Source: Microbacterium endophyticum (lineage in GTDB: Bacteria; Actinomycetota; Actinomycetes; Actinomycetales; Microbacteriaceae). From it: DNA of 64,000 nt. The notes beneath the pieces were generated by a model, which saw nothing but the letters and a program-made list of their open reading frames with translations, searched no databases and was not told the DNA's origin. Below, piece after piece: positions 1-8,498 of the stretch (its first letter is position 1; each line of letters opens with the position of its first letter). The position numbers were made by a program, and so were the translations under genes. The stretch is taken from assembly GCF_011047135.1 (NCBI RefSeq), contig NZ_CP049255.1, forward strand, positions 1,674,001 to 1,738,000. Direction: 5' to 3'.

Positions 1-654
1 AGCGGTCGCGAAATCATGTTTTCGCTCACCGAACACGCGACTGCGGTGCTGAGAGAAGCCACCGATCGTGTGCGCAGCCCTGAAATCGGCATAGCTCACG
101 ACGAGGGGTGGACGCTCGTGACTTTCTCAATTCCCGAGGAGAAGCGACAACTCCGCCATCGTCTGCGCGCGACGCTGGCGTGGGAAGGATTCGCTCCTCT
201 TCGAGATGGATTGTGGCTGGCGCCCGGCGAAGTCGACCTCGAGTCCTCCTTGGAGCCGCTGCGGAGCGATTTGCCGATCGGGTCGCTTGCCGCTTTCTAC
301 GCGCATGAACTGGCCGGATTCTCGATCGCGGAAAGCGTGCGGACAGCGTGGGACATTGACGCCATCCGGGCGGCGCACGAGGAATTCATCGCGGAATGGT
401 CCGACGCCCCGCCGCTGCCAGACGGCGTGGGAACGCCGGCATCGCTCGCGCGTCTCGCAATGCTTGTTGCTGACTGGCTTGCCCTGCAGCGCGTCGACCC
501 GCGGCTGCCGGTCGAATACCTCGATGACCATTGGCCCGCTGCCCGGTCGTTCGAGCTGTATCGTCGTCGTCGCTCAGAGCTGAAATTGGCCGCCAATGCT
601 GAGTTCGATGTACTTGTCGCGCCGCGGGAGCGCATCGGCATCCGTTCAGCGTGA
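1..654 (+). CDS. PaaX-family transcriptional regulator, 5' end cut by window
   Basis: The reading frame is open from base 1 and ends at 654, so the N-terminal helix-turn-helix is outside the window; the ATG at 16 is internal. The visible 212+ residues carry the PaaX core: WTLVTFSIPEE followed by a run of arginines, LAWEGFAPLRDGLWLAP, and a C-terminal helical part with a long Arg/Glu-rich stretch. PaaX proteins repress phenylacetate and other aromatic-acid operons and respond to the CoA thioester. It overlaps the convergent acyl-CoA ligase gene by 9 bases, so it may sense that pathway's CoA ester. Family is clear; the inducer is inference. Confidence 0.85.
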   Translation, partial: SGREIMFSLTEHATAVLREATDRVRSPEIGIAHDEGWTLVTFSIPEEKRQLRHRLRATLAWEGFAPLRDGLWLAPGEVDLESSLEPLRSDLPIGSLAAFYAHELAGFSIAESVRTAWDIDAIRAAHEEFIAEWSDAPPLPDGVGTPASLARLAMLVADWLALQRVDPRLPVEYLDDHWPAARSFELYRRRRSELKLAANAEFDVLVAPRERIGIRSA

Positions 655-2166
655 AAATCGCGCCCGAAGGTCGGCTTTGCGGATTTTTCCGGATGCCGTG
701 CGGGGCAGATCCTCGATGACAACGACGTTTTTTGGCAGCTTGTAGCGGGCGAGTACGCCGTCGAGTTTGGCCCGCACCGACTCGGTTGTGACAGTCGCAT
801 CTTCCCGCACGGTGACAACTGCCCACGGCACCTCGCCCCAGCGTTCATCGGGCACACCGATCACGGCGACCCCTGAAATTCCCTCGATGTCGTTGATGAG
901 GTTCTCTACCTCTGCCGGGTAGATGTTCTCGCCGCCGGAGATGATCATGTCTTTCAGGCGATCAGAGATGAAGAGGTATCCGTCGGCGTCGAGGTAGCCC
1001 AGGTCTCCGGAACGAAACCAGCCATCGGACGTGAACGCTTGAGCGGTCGCTTCGTGGAGGTTGTGGTACCCACGGAAGACGTTAGGCCCAGAGATTTCAA
1101 TCTCGCCTACGGTGCCACGGGAGACCATCGCTCCCGTTTCATCTGCAATCCGCACGTCAGTGAAGAAGTGCGCGAGTCCGGCGCTGCCCTGCTTGGAGCG
1201 GGTTTTGTCGGGGGAGAGCGATGTGGCTCCGGGGGATGTCTCGGTCATGCCATAGCCCTGCGAAAAATGGAGGCCGCGGTCTTCGTATGCGTTGAGGATG
1301 CGGTGGGGCACCGCCGAACCGCCGCACGTGAGCTTGGCAAGTGATGAGAGGTCAGTCTCGGCCCACGCGGGGTGGTCTGCCAACAGCTGGTAGGTCGTTG
1401 GAACACCCGACAGCATTGTGACGTGGTGTTCTTCGATGAGCGCGAGTGCACGGCCCGCTTCGAAGCCCTTCTCCAGAACCATGGTCGCGCCTTTCAACAG
1501 CACCGGCAGCGCTCCCATGCCAAGAGATGCCACGTGGAAGAGCGGTGAAATCATGAGCGCGGTATCGGTTGAGACCACGTCGTAGTCGACGATGCAGTTG
1601 AGAGCTACCCACGTGAGATTGCCGTGGGTGAGCACGGCTCCTTTTGCTCTGCCGGTAGTGCCGGATGTGTAGATGATCGCGGCCGGGTCATCAAGAGTCA
1701 CAGCGGCATCCGCGTGGCCGCGTGATGCCTCGGACAAGAGCGTGTCGAGACCAGGGATGCCGGGCGCGCCATCGCCGGTCAGCAACACATGCGCGATGCG
1801 CCCAGCTTCGACCCCGTTGGCGACACGAGCCGCGAATTCCAGATCGTGAATAAGTAGACGGGCCCCGGAGTCAGCGAGTACATGGCTCACCTCGGGAGGC
1901 GCAAGTCGAGTGTTGACCGGCACGAAGACAGCGCCGAGCTGGGCACAAGCGAACATCGTCTGGATGAACTCCGGACTGTTCTCGCCCATGTAAGCGACAG
2001 CATCGCCCTTGCGGATGCCACGGGACCACAGGAGTGCCGACAGCCGGTCGGTGTCATCGGCTAGTCGGCCGTAAGTCACCGTTCTGCCGTCGAAAACGAG
2101 CGCCACCTTGTCGGGTGACTTGAGGCGTCGTTTGCTCATCCAAGAACCGAGTCCGTGATTGTGCAT
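646..2166 (-). CDS. AMP-forming acyl-CoA synthetase (fatty-acid/aromatic acid CoA ligase)
   Basis: About 506 residues, usual length for class I adenylate-forming ligases. The AMP-binding P-loop IIYTSGTTGRAKG, the GYGMTET motif, the WFRSGDLG and DRLKDMIISGGENIYP hinge motifs and the C-terminal lysine in RTASGKIRK are all present, so the enzyme should be active: acid + ATP + CoA to acyl-CoA. I place the start at the ATG at 2166 (MHNHGLG), preceded by GGAGAGG; an open frame further upstream is a shadow of the maoC gene. It is the last gene of the run SDR, amidohydrolase, MaoC, ligase. The natural acid is not deducible; neighbours suggest a cyclic or terpenoid/aromatic acid (inference). Confidence 0.9.
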   Translation of the reverse strand: MHNHGLGSWMSKRRLKSPDKVALVFDGRTVTYGRLADDTDRLSALLWSRGIRKGDAVAYMGENSPEFIQTMFACAQLGAVFVPVNTRLAPPEVSHVLADSGARLLIHDLEFAARVANGVEAGRIAHVLLTGDGAPGIPGLDTLLSEASRGHADAAVTLDDPAAIIYTSGTTGRAKGAVLTHGNLTWVALNCIVDYDVVSTDTALMISPLFHVASLGMGALPVLLKGATMVLEKGFEAGRALALIEEHHVTMLSGVPTTYQLLADHPAWAETDLSSLAKLTCGGSAVPHRILNAYEDRGLHFSQGYGMTETSPGATSLSPDKTRSKQGSAGLAHFFTDVRIADETGAMVSRGTVGEIEISGPNVFRGYHNLHEATAQAFTSDGWFRSGDLGYLDADGYLFISDRLKDMIISGGENIYPAEVENLINDIEGISGVAVIGVPDERWGEVPWAVVTVREDATVTTESVRAKLDGVLARYKLPKNVVVIEDLPRTASGKIRKADLRARFSR

Positions 2167-2219
2167 CGCTGTGTTCCTCTCCGTTGAGGCGATTTTGACG
2201 TTAGCGGCTTCGCGAACCC

Positions 2220-2672
2220 TTACGCATAGAAGCGATAAAGACCGCGTGCAACAACCGCAGGCTTCGAGCCGCCGTCGATTTCGACGGTCTGGTCTACGGC
2301 GAACTGGTAACCGCCGCGCACTTCGGTCACCTCGGCGATAACGGCGTTCATTCGTACGCGTGCGCCGACGGGCACCGGCGAGACAAAGCGAACCTTGTCG
2401 AGTCCGTAGTTCACCTTTGTGCTGACCCCGGTGACCTCGAACAACTGCGACCAGAACGTCACAGTGAGCGAGAGTGACAAGAATCCGTGAGCGATCGGGC
2501 CGCCGAATGGGCCATCTTTGGCTCTTTCGGGGTCGACGTGAATCCACTGGTGGTCGTCGGTGGCATCGGCGAAGAGGTTCACTTGCTCCTGAGTGACTTC
2601 GAGCCAGTCAGTCCAACCGAGGTCGGTTCCGGCCAAACCTGCAACATCTTCGTAAGCGACGGTCGTGGTCAT
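2220..2672 (-). CDS. MaoC-like enoyl-CoA hydratase
   Basis: 150 residues forming one hot-dog domain. The (R)-specific hydratase signature is visible around residues 37-65: FADATDDHQWIHVDPERA, then GPIAHGFLSLSL, giving the Asp/His catalytic pair. Such enzymes hydrate trans-2-enoyl-CoA. An AAAGG ribosome-binding site precedes the ATG at 2672. It lies between the acyl-CoA ligase and the amidohydrolase on the same strand, fitting a ligase-hydratase-dehydrogenase sequence of CoA-ester breakdown with the SDR upstream. Function class is well supported, substrate unknown. Confidence 0.88.
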   Translation of the reverse strand: MTTTVAYEDVAGLAGTDLGWTDWLEVTQEQVNLFADATDDHQWIHVDPERAKDGPFGGPIAHGFLSLSLTVTFWSQLFEVTGVSTKVNYGLDKVRFVSPVPVGARVRMNAVIAEVTEVRGGYQFAVDQTVEIDGGSKPAVVARGLYRFYA

Positions 2673-2726
2673 GAGTGGTGCCTTTCTTGTGGCGTGCGGA
2701 GGGGAATCAGCGTTGATGTGTTCCGG

Positions 2727-3611
2727 CTAGCGGTGAAGACCCAGCAGGCGCACCGCGTTCTCTTTCAAAATCCCGGGCATGACCTCGGGTTTGAGCGTCG
2801 TCTGTTCGGCGTCTTGCCGCCAGCGCTCCGGGGTGAGCATCGGAAAGTCGGAGCCGAAGAGCACGCGCTTTTTGAGAATTGAGTTGGCGTAGCGAACGAG
2901 CTCGGCCGGAAAGTACTTCGGGCTCCACCCCGAAAGATCGATCCAGGTGTTGTGCTTGTGCGTCGCCACTGAGAGCGCCTCATCTTGCCAGGGCACGGAA
3001 GGGTGGGCCATGACGATCTGCAGGTCGGGAAAATCGGCGGCGACACTGTCGAGAAGCATCGGGTTCGATAGCGCGAGGCGCAACCCTCGACCGCCAGGCA
3101 AACCCGCGCCGATTCCGGTCTGACCGGTGTGAAAAAGTGCGGTGACGCCAGCATCTTGCAGGAGCGCATAGAAGGGATAGGTCGACTCGTGACTCGGATC
3201 GAAACCCTGCACGGTCGGGTGAAATTTGAATCCGCGAACGCCGCTTTCGTCAATCAGGCGGCGCGCTCGGTCGAGGGCGTCAGGCCGATGCGGGTCGACA
3301 GAGCCGAACGGAATGAGCACGTCGTTGTGGCGCGCAGCTCCCGCAGCGATCTCGGCACTCGACAGCGGTACGTGATCGAGATTCGTTTCGGCGTCCACCG
3401 TGAAGACGACAGCAGCCATGTTCTGCGCCCGGTAGTAGTCGGCGACCGAGTCGAGGTCGGGGCGCGGGGCATTCGTTGAGAAATATTTGGATGCCGCAGC
3501 GGTCAGATCGTCCGGAAGCGACGCGTGACCGTGGTGGTCGATTTCGATGTGGACGTGCATATCGATCGCATCGATCGCATCGAGATCGATCGCCGGTTCG
3601 TAGCGCGTCAT
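2727..3611 (-). CDS. Amidohydrolase-2 family metal-dependent hydrolase/decarboxylase
   Basis: 294 residues of the COG2159 type. The N-terminal metal ligand motif DMHVHIE (residues 17-23), the FKFHPTVQGF segment, a HTGQTG motif, AHPSVPW, and the FGSDFPMLTP segment with the catalytic aspartate are in the order expected for this TIM-barrel family, which includes gamma-resorcylate and ACMS decarboxylases and lactone hydrolases. It starts 4 bases inside the 3' end of the SDR gene (ATGA-type overlap), so the two are translationally coupled. Within the operon it could open a ring or decarboxylate an intermediate; the exact reaction cannot be read from sequence. Confidence 0.85.
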   Translation of the reverse strand: MTRYEPAIDLDAIDAIDMHVHIEIDHHGHASLPDDLTAAASKYFSTNAPRPDLDSVADYYRAQNMAAVVFTVDAETNLDHVPLSSAEIAAGAARHNDVLIPFGSVDPHRPDALDRARRLIDESGVRGFKFHPTVQGFDPSHESTYPFYALLQDAGVTALFHTGQTGIGAGLPGGRGLRLALSNPMLLDSVAADFPDLQIVMAHPSVPWQDEALSVATHKHNTWIDLSGWSPKYFPAELVRYANSILKKRVLFGSDFPMLTPERWRQDAEQTTLKPEVMPGILKENAVRLLGLHR

Positions 3612-4525
3612 GACCGTGTGAGCTCATCGGGTAGCGGAGGAAAGCTCTCGCCGACCGACTGCAGCGGGCCGACGGCATCCGCAAAGCCTGTCTCGAGTGC
3701 CTCTGTCGACCAGCCACCCTCGTGGTACGAGGTAGTGATCGGCTCTGGGTGCGACCACATCTGGATGCGGTCGCCGCCCACGCCGATCGCCTGTCCGGTC
3801 ACGTCGGCTGCTGCGTCGGAGGCGAGATACGCGATGAGGCCGGCGACGTCATCCGAGGTGCCGAAACCGAGATCGTGGCGGAAGAACGACGGCATCGTTT
3901 CGCCCTTTTCTTCGGCCTCGGTGGCGGCGGCAAAGTAGGGGACGGTGGCCGTCATGGCGGTTGCGGCCACAGGGATGACGGTGTTGACGCTGATGCCCGC
4001 GCGCTTGAGCTCGAGAGCCCACGTGCGAACCATGCCGACGATGCCAGCTTTGGCTGCGGCGTAGTTGGTCTGGCCGAAGTTGCCGCGTTGTCCCGTCGGC
4101 GAGCCGATGCAAATGATGCGACCCGCGACCTTGTTTTCGCGCATGTAGGTGGCGGCCTCACGCACGCACGTGAATGTGCCGCGCAGGTGCACGCCGATCA
4201 CGGCATCGAAATCGTCGTCGCTCATCTTCCACAGCACGGTGTCGCGAAGAATTCCGGCGTTCGTTACGAGGATGTCGAGGCCGCCGAACGTGTCGACGGC
4301 TGTCTTTACGAGTTCTTGAGCAGTAGACGTGGGGCCAACGGGTGCGACGACAGCTACTGCTTTGCCGCCCGCCGCCTGGATCGATGCGACCGCGTCTGCT
4401 GCCGTCTGTGCGTCCACGTCGTTAATGACCACTGCGGCGCCCTGTCGAGCGAGTTCGGCAGCGTAGGCGAGTCCGAGGCCTCGGCCCGATCCGGTGACGA
4501 TGGCGACTTTGCCGTCGAGAGACAT
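3608..4525 (-). CDS. Short-chain dehydrogenase/reductase (3-hydroxyacyl-CoA dehydrogenase-like)
   Basis: 305 residues: a classical SDR fold plus a C-terminal tail of about 50 residues. The NAD-binding TGSGRGLG, the NDVD end of beta-2 suggesting NAD rather than NADP, the NAG motif (VTNAGILRD), the catalytic serine in IGSPTGQ and the YAAAK Tyr/Lys pair are all present. The resemblance to the dehydrogenase domain of multifunctional beta-oxidation enzymes, next to a MaoC hydratase, suggests it oxidises a 3-hydroxyacyl-CoA (inference). It is the promoter-proximal gene of the operon, divergent from marR, with putative MarR sites in the 102-bp gap. Confidence 0.9.
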   Translation of the reverse strand: MSLDGKVAIVTGSGRGLGLAYAAELARQGAAVVINDVDAQTAADAVASIQAAGGKAVAVVAPVGPTSTAQELVKTAVDTFGGLDILVTNAGILRDTVLWKMSDDDFDAVIGVHLRGTFTCVREAATYMRENKVAGRIICIGSPTGQRGNFGQTNYAAAKAGIVGMVRTWALELKRAGISVNTVIPVAATAMTATVPYFAAATEAEEKGETMPSFFRHDLGFGTSDDVAGLIAYLASDAAADVTGQAIGVGGDRIQMWSHPEPITTSYHEGGWSTEALETGFADAVGPLQSVGESFPPLPDELTRS

Positions 4526-4565
4526 GGAAACTCCTTTGTTACGTCCAGATGGTGGCGTATCCCCA

Positions 4566-4593
4566 TTGAAGTCAAATTAGTTGAATGTGTCAA
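4566..4593. promoter_or_regulatory. Putative MarR operator region
   Basis: The 102-bp gap between the divergent SDR and marR genes holds two dyads built from the same half-site: TTGA-AG-TCAA (4566-4575) and TTGA-ATGTG-TCAA (4581-4593). AT-rich dyads in a divergent promoter are typical MarR targets. No binding data; assignment is by position. Confidence 0.45.
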
Positions 4594-4627
4594 TAATTGA
4601 TGACGACCACTTTGCTACGATGACCTC

Positions 4628-5098
4628 ATGCCCAAGCTCCCGATGCCTTCGACTGACAGTGTGGTTGATGGTCTGCGATCATCCGTTTTGGCCGATGACT
4701 TGAGCTTTCTCCTTGCCCGCGCGAACGCTCTTTCGCTCGCCGCCGGAAATGCCGCGCTTGAAGCAAACGGGCTGCGCGTTCGGTCGTACTCGGTGCTCGC
4801 GCTCGCCGTAGGGAGTATTGGCCCGACCCAGCGTGAGCTTGCCGAATTCTTGCGGCTCGACCCGAGCCAGATCGTGGCCCTGGTCGACGATCTGCAAGCG
4901 CGCGGGCTCGTAGTTCGCGAGCCGGACCCCCGTGACCGTCGCGCCAACGTGGTCGTCGCAACTGAAGCTGGCCACTCGACGTTTGCCGCGGCATCCGTTG
5001 CGGCGCGTGCGGCGGAGCACGACCTGCACCGCGATCTCACGACTGGTCAGCGCGACCAGCTCGCATCACTCTTGCGGCTACTCGCTTTTCCGTCGTGA
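4628..5098 (+). CDS. MarR-family transcriptional regulator
   Basis: 156 residues with a winged helix: helix alpha-3/4 TQRELAEFLRLDPSQIVALVDDLQARGLVVREPDPRD spans the recognition helix and the wing, where the conserved DxRxxR-like sequence PDPRDRRANVV occurs. MarR proteins are dimeric repressors released by phenolic or other small ligands. It is divergent from the SDR-amidohydrolase-MaoC-ligase operon with dyads between them, so it most likely represses that operon and itself. The ligand is unknown. Confidence 0.88.
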   Translation: MPKLPMPSTDSVVDGLRSSVLADDLSFLLARANALSLAAGNAALEANGLRVRSYSVLALAVGSIGPTQRELAEFLRLDPSQIVALVDDLQARGLVVREPDPRDRRANVVVATEAGHSTFAAASVAARAAEHDLHRDLTTGQRDQLASLLRLLAFPS

Positions 5099-5149
5099 TG
5101 TCGGAGTTCCACACTGTGTGGCGAGGTTCGGGCATGGCGGGCCCCGGGA

Positions 5150-5429
5150 AATCAGCTTTGGGTGGACGCCGAATCGATCGCGAGGACGTTGCGAAGCGCG
5201 GCGCGCGCTTCTCCCCGCGCAGCGGACGCGCCGATTCCCACGCGTGATCAAACGACCCTCGTCGACGACGCGCGATTGAGAAGGCGTCACTCAGGGCGTC
5301 CTCAGCAGCTTCCGCCCCTAGCCGGCGCCGCAGGAACGACTCGACCACACCGACATGCCGGTCAAAGACTTCAGTGAATGCCTGCGGAGTCCGCTCGGCC
5401 CGTTTCAAGGTCTCGCTGTTTGTGCTCAC
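5150..5429 (-). pseudogene. Truncated ECF sigma-factor remnant (region 2 only)
   Basis: From a GTG at 5429, with a good GGGAGGA site upstream, the frame encodes a recognisable sigma-70 region 2: FTEVFDRHVGVVESFLRRRL, then GAEAAEDALSDAFSIARRRR and FDHAWESARP. After ARP, where ECF proteins continue WLxGIA, the sequence loses similarity and turns arginine-rich. There is no room for region 4 before the 3' end of marR at 5098. I read it as a 5' fragment of an ECF gene truncated by deletion or frameshift. The downstream boundary at 5150 is approximate. Confidence 0.6.
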
Positions 5430-5550
5430 GCTAGGTATTCCTCCCACAGTGGCGATTCCTTCCAACTTTCTTTCGAGGAAAGGTGGGGATGCTGGTCGAC
5501 GCCAGGTCGCCGACAGGGCCTCGGTTGCGGTTGCGGGGACTAGGCGGTTG

Positions 5551-5579
5551 TATCTAGATAGGTTTTCGATCTAGATAGG
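5551..5579. promoter_or_regulatory. Direct-repeat operator candidate upstream of the HAAS/PadR pair
   Basis: The palindrome TATCTAGATA (5551-5560) begins an 11-bp direct repeat, ATCTAGATAGG, at 5552-5562 and again at 5569-5579, 17 bp apart and about 65 bp before the membrane-protein start. Position and symmetry suggest the binding site of the PadR regulator encoded downstream. Inference only. Confidence 0.45.
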
Positions 5580-5644
5580 GGCTGCACGCGAGTGCAACTA
5601 ACGCATGGCCGGCCAGCGACCAGCAATGGATAGAGCGCTACCGG

Positions 5645-6610
5645 ATGGCGATCGCGGGCAAGGCCGTTCCTGCGCCTGTCCGCGAAGCACGCGAGCTGGA
5701 ACTATTGGAGGCAGTCCGCAACGCAGCGACCCCAGCGGCAGATCTTTTCGGCGACGCCGGTGAACTTGCGGCTGAAGATGCCGCCGAGCTTGCTACAGCG
5801 GAAGAGGTGGTACGACTCTCGACCGGCGGCGGTCTCAGACCGGCGCTTCGAGAGGTGGGTGGCGTCATGCTCGGTGTTGCGGTGGTCGCGACAATGCTTC
5901 TCTTGCTGCGCAGCGGCTGGTTCGTTGACCTCGACATTGCGCACATCATGGTTGCTATGGGCCTGGCCATGGTCTTCATCGGCTGGATTGTCGGACGAGC
6001 GCTCTCTTCTGCTGGCCTCACAGTCGCCGCGGTCAGCGTGCTCGTCGCGTCATGCGCAATCGCCGTCGCGGCAATTTCTTCGGCCACGAAACTAGGGTCG
6101 GGCTATATCGCGGCGAGCAACGTGTCAGTTCTCCTGGTGGCCCTGATTCTGCTTACTCCCGGCATCGCTGCGCTTGTTATTGCGGGGCGGATGCCGCAGC
6201 AGACTCTCGCCCAGAACTGGGACGACGCCGCATGGTTAAAACGTTTCCGGGGTGGGCTGAGGTCGCGCCTGATGCCTGCTGCCACGGCGCACGAACACGC
6301 TGCGGAGATCAGTCAGGCTCTCGAAGGAGGAGTTGGGCCCGCGCACAAGGAGTTTGGTCATCCTTTGGCGCTCGCTCGCGAGCTGGCTGATCTGGATCAC
6401 ACCGCGCGGTCACGGCGCTGGTGGCTGTCGACGATCGTCGGTACGGTCGTTCCGCTGACGATCGCTACTGCGATCATCACTATGAACTCTTGGGGAGTTT
6501 TCACAATCCCAGTAGCGGTCATCTTGCTTATCAGCTCATCAGTCGCGCCGGTTGTTGGTTGGCGGACTCGACCGTGGGCAAAGTCTCGACCGCAGGAGAA
6601 TGCGTCGTGA
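5645..6610 (+). CDS. PadR-associated membrane protein with HAAS-like domain
   Basis: 321 residues. There are about six hydrophobic segments in two groups: residues 75-165 (e.g. GVMLGVAVVATMLLLL, HIMVAMGLAMVFIGWIVG) and the C-terminal 260-305 pair. Between them, around residues 212-245, lies a helical EISQALEGG...EFGHPLALARELAD stretch that matches the HAAS-type module usually encoded beside PadR regulators. The ATG at 5645 has no strong ribosome-binding site; the frame is open upstream to a TAG at 5576, so an upstream non-ATG start is possible. It overlaps the PadR gene by 4 bases (GTGA), indicating one operon. The cellular role is unknown. Confidence 0.65.
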   Translation: MAIAGKAVPAPVREARELELLEAVRNAATPAADLFGDAGELAAEDAAELATAEEVVRLSTGGGLRPALREVGGVMLGVAVVATMLLLLRSGWFVDLDIAHIMVAMGLAMVFIGWIVGRALSSAGLTVAAVSVLVASCAIAVAAISSATKLGSGYIAASNVSVLLVALILLTPGIAALVIAGRMPQQTLAQNWDDAAWLKRFRGGLRSRLMPAATAHEHAAEISQALEGGVGPAHKEFGHPLALARELADLDHTARSRRWWLSTIVGTVVPLTIATAIITMNSWGVFTIPVAVILLISSSVAPVVGWRTRPWAKSRPQENAS

Positions 6611-6942
6611 TCAGCGCCGCTTGGCAACGTGCTTCGCTGCCGATGCTCATCCTCGACGTACTTTCCGTCGCGCCGAGGCATGGGTACGGAATATCCCAAG
6701 CTCTCGTTGCCGTGGGTCTTCAGCCCATCAAAGGTGCCCAGCTGTATCCGGCTCTCGTTCGACTCGAGAATGACGGCGCGATAGTGGCGCAATGGGAGCA
6801 GAACCAGGCGGGCCCAGCACGCAAGGTCTATAGCCTCACTGACGCTGGTCGTGCACAACAACAATCCCTCCAAGTCGAATGGGTTGCCTTCATCGACGCA
6901 ACAGAAGCGCTCAAGCTCACACAAGAGCAAATGGCCGAGTGA
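6607..6942 (+). CDS. PadR-family transcriptional regulator
   Basis: 111 residues from a GTG that overlaps the preceding stop codon. The winged-helix signature is clear: LILDVLSVAPRHGYGISQAL, then GAQLYPALVRLENDGAIVAQW and RKVYSLTDAGR, i.e. the PadR recognition helix and wing. PadR proteins of this short class repress small operons of membrane proteins in response to envelope stress or drugs. It likely autoregulates through the TATCTAGATA repeat upstream of its operon partner. Confidence 0.88.
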   Translation: MISAAWQRASLPMLILDVLSVAPRHGYGISQALVAVGLQPIKGAQLYPALVRLENDGAIVAQWEQNQAGPARKVYSLTDAGRAQQQSLQVEWVAFIDATEALKLTQEQMAE

Positions 6943-6996
6943 GGAAGCGCGCCGCGCTGACCGCCTGAGTCCGCCTATCGGTTTTGGGCCGTTCCA

Positions 6997-7752
6997 TCAG
7001 AGGGTGCGGAGTGCGGTACGCCATATGTCGCGGTGCGAGCGTACGTAGCGGTCCGCGTCTGACCAATATTCGCCGTGGGCCTGGACGAGCATTGACGACC
7101 ACGGCTCCGTTCCGTTCTCGTGAGATACGCGCAGTAGGTCGTGCATTGGTTTTGTGCGGTCGCCCATTGTCTCCGGCAATAGGCGCCGGAGCTGTTCGTC
7201 TGCTCGATAGCCATCGATGAAAGCGGCGAGATCCTCGGCGGCTATATGCGGGTCGGCACTGGGATCAGCGAGGGTGAACGACTGTGCGGCGTATGCCAGG
7301 TCCCAGGCGCGGGTGTTGGGGGCGGCAGCGTCCCAGTCGATGAACATCCATCGATCGCCAATGAGGAGGTTCCAGGGCGCTAGATCGTTGTGGCAGACCA
7401 GCTCATGGCCAGGAGCAGTGATCGCTGTCTCCCAGATCGCCTCGGTGGGTGGTGTGAATGTGCTACTCACGTCATGAATAAGACGCACCATCGCTCCCAC
7501 CCGGTGGAGGTCAGGTCGCGAGAGCGGGTAGACGTCTAACGCGAGGGCCCCTGGAACGAACTCCTGCACCTGCCGGCCCTCATCGTCTCTGCCCATCGGG
7601 GTCGGAGCATCCACCCCGCCTGACCGGAGTGCCTCGACGAAAGCAACGGCGCTGGCTGTAGAAGCCGTCCATGGTTTGCGAACAGTCCCACCCACCCACA
7701 CCACAGCGTCGCCGCTCGCGTTGCCACCTGCCAGGGGCTCTTCGTGGACCAT
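6997..7752 (-). CDS. Aminoglycoside phosphotransferase-like (APH) kinase
   Basis: About 251 residues. The kinase catalytic loop HNDLAPWNLL (Brenner motif HxDxxxxN) and the metal-binding FIDWDAAAPNTRAWDLA are intact, so it is a probable active small-molecule kinase of the APH/choline kinase fold. I choose the ATG at 7752 because GGGAGG lies just upstream; ATGs at 7764 and 7848 are alternatives with poor sites. The N-terminal lobe (VVWVGGTVRKPW, then VQEFVPG) is short. The substrate is unknown; resistance to aminoglycosides should not be assumed. Confidence 0.78.
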   Translation of the reverse strand: MVHEEPLAGGNASGDAVVWVGGTVRKPWTASTASAVAFVEALRSGGVDAPTPMGRDDEGRQVQEFVPGALALDVYPLSRPDLHRVGAMVRLIHDVSSTFTPPTEAIWETAITAPGHELVCHNDLAPWNLLIGDRWMFIDWDAAAPNTRAWDLAYAAQSFTLADPSADPHIAAEDLAAFIDGYRADEQLRRLLPETMGDRTKPMHDLLRVSHENGTEPWSSMLVQAHGEYWSDADRYVRSHRDIWRTALRTL

Positions 7753-7995
7753 GGGGCCTCCCATCCAACTGAGATGAAACATAGACCGAAAGTCACCAGC
7801 AGCCGAAACCCATGGGATCTGAGGCAGTTCAGCCTCTCGCCGCGCCACCGATCAAGTACCCATGTACGTGCAGCCAAATCCCCGTAATTCCGTGGGCCCG
7901 GACTGGGGCCATCTGGTGCTCGCTGAGTGGCCGGTTCGCGGGCGTTTACTGAACCCTACGTTTCAGTGGTCCATCCCTCGATGGGCGCCGCCCGG

Positions 7996-8376
7996 CTACC
8001 GGTTGAGCTTGTCTACGTCCGCGATCGTGTCGAGGCGGGTAAGTAGCAGCTCACCAGCGTCGGCCATGTTGGCTATCGCGGTGATTGTGACGAAGGCCGC
8101 GATGAGGGTCATTGCCGCGATTGCGGGGAGCGCGTATCGACGTTTGACGGTGAGGACAAGGGCGGTGGCTGCGCTGAGGATTGCTACGGTCTGGCCGGCT
8201 ACGGTGGCGAAAGCCATTCGGATCGCACTGTCCACAGTGAGTGCGCCGTAGCTGTTCAGCGCGACGGTGAGCGCAAGGGGGATCACGATGACGCCCGCGA
8301 TGAGAATGGCGGCGCGGCTGATCCGCCGAGGATTCCTCGAGCCGAGAGGCTGCTCCGTCAAGGCTGGCGCGGTCAT
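7996..8376 (-). CDS. Small three-helix membrane protein, unknown function
   Basis: About 126 residues from the ATG at 8376 (MTAPALTE). Three hydrophobic helices are visible: AAILIAGVIVIPLALTVAL, AFATVAGQTVAILSAATALV and ALPAIAAMTLIAAFVTITAI, followed by a short charged tail. No motif is recognised. An upstream in-frame ATG at 8451 would add 25 polar residues; neither start has a clear ribosome-binding site. It stands alone between a kinase and a hypothetical gene on the same strand. Confidence 0.5.
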   Translation of the reverse strand: MTAPALTEQPLGSRNPRRISRAAILIAGVIVIPLALTVALNSYGALTVDSAIRMAFATVAGQTVAILSAATALVLTVKRRYALPAIAAMTLIAAFVTITAIANMADAGELLLTRLDTIADVDKLNR

Positions 8377-8498
8377 AGTCCGACGATACTGGGCTGCGAA
8401 CAGGCCCGCTACAAGTTTCGAGTCCGCATCGATCTCATTGAGCCCGCCCATGGGTTGCGAGACGTCTCTATCGACGCGGCTTCGCGGCGGGCGATTGG

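Noticed and set aside
2167..2547. Extended N-terminus of the acyl-CoA ligase frame
   Set aside because: The added 127 residues overlap the maoC gene and are Arg-rich; GGAGAGG and family alignment favour ATG 2166.
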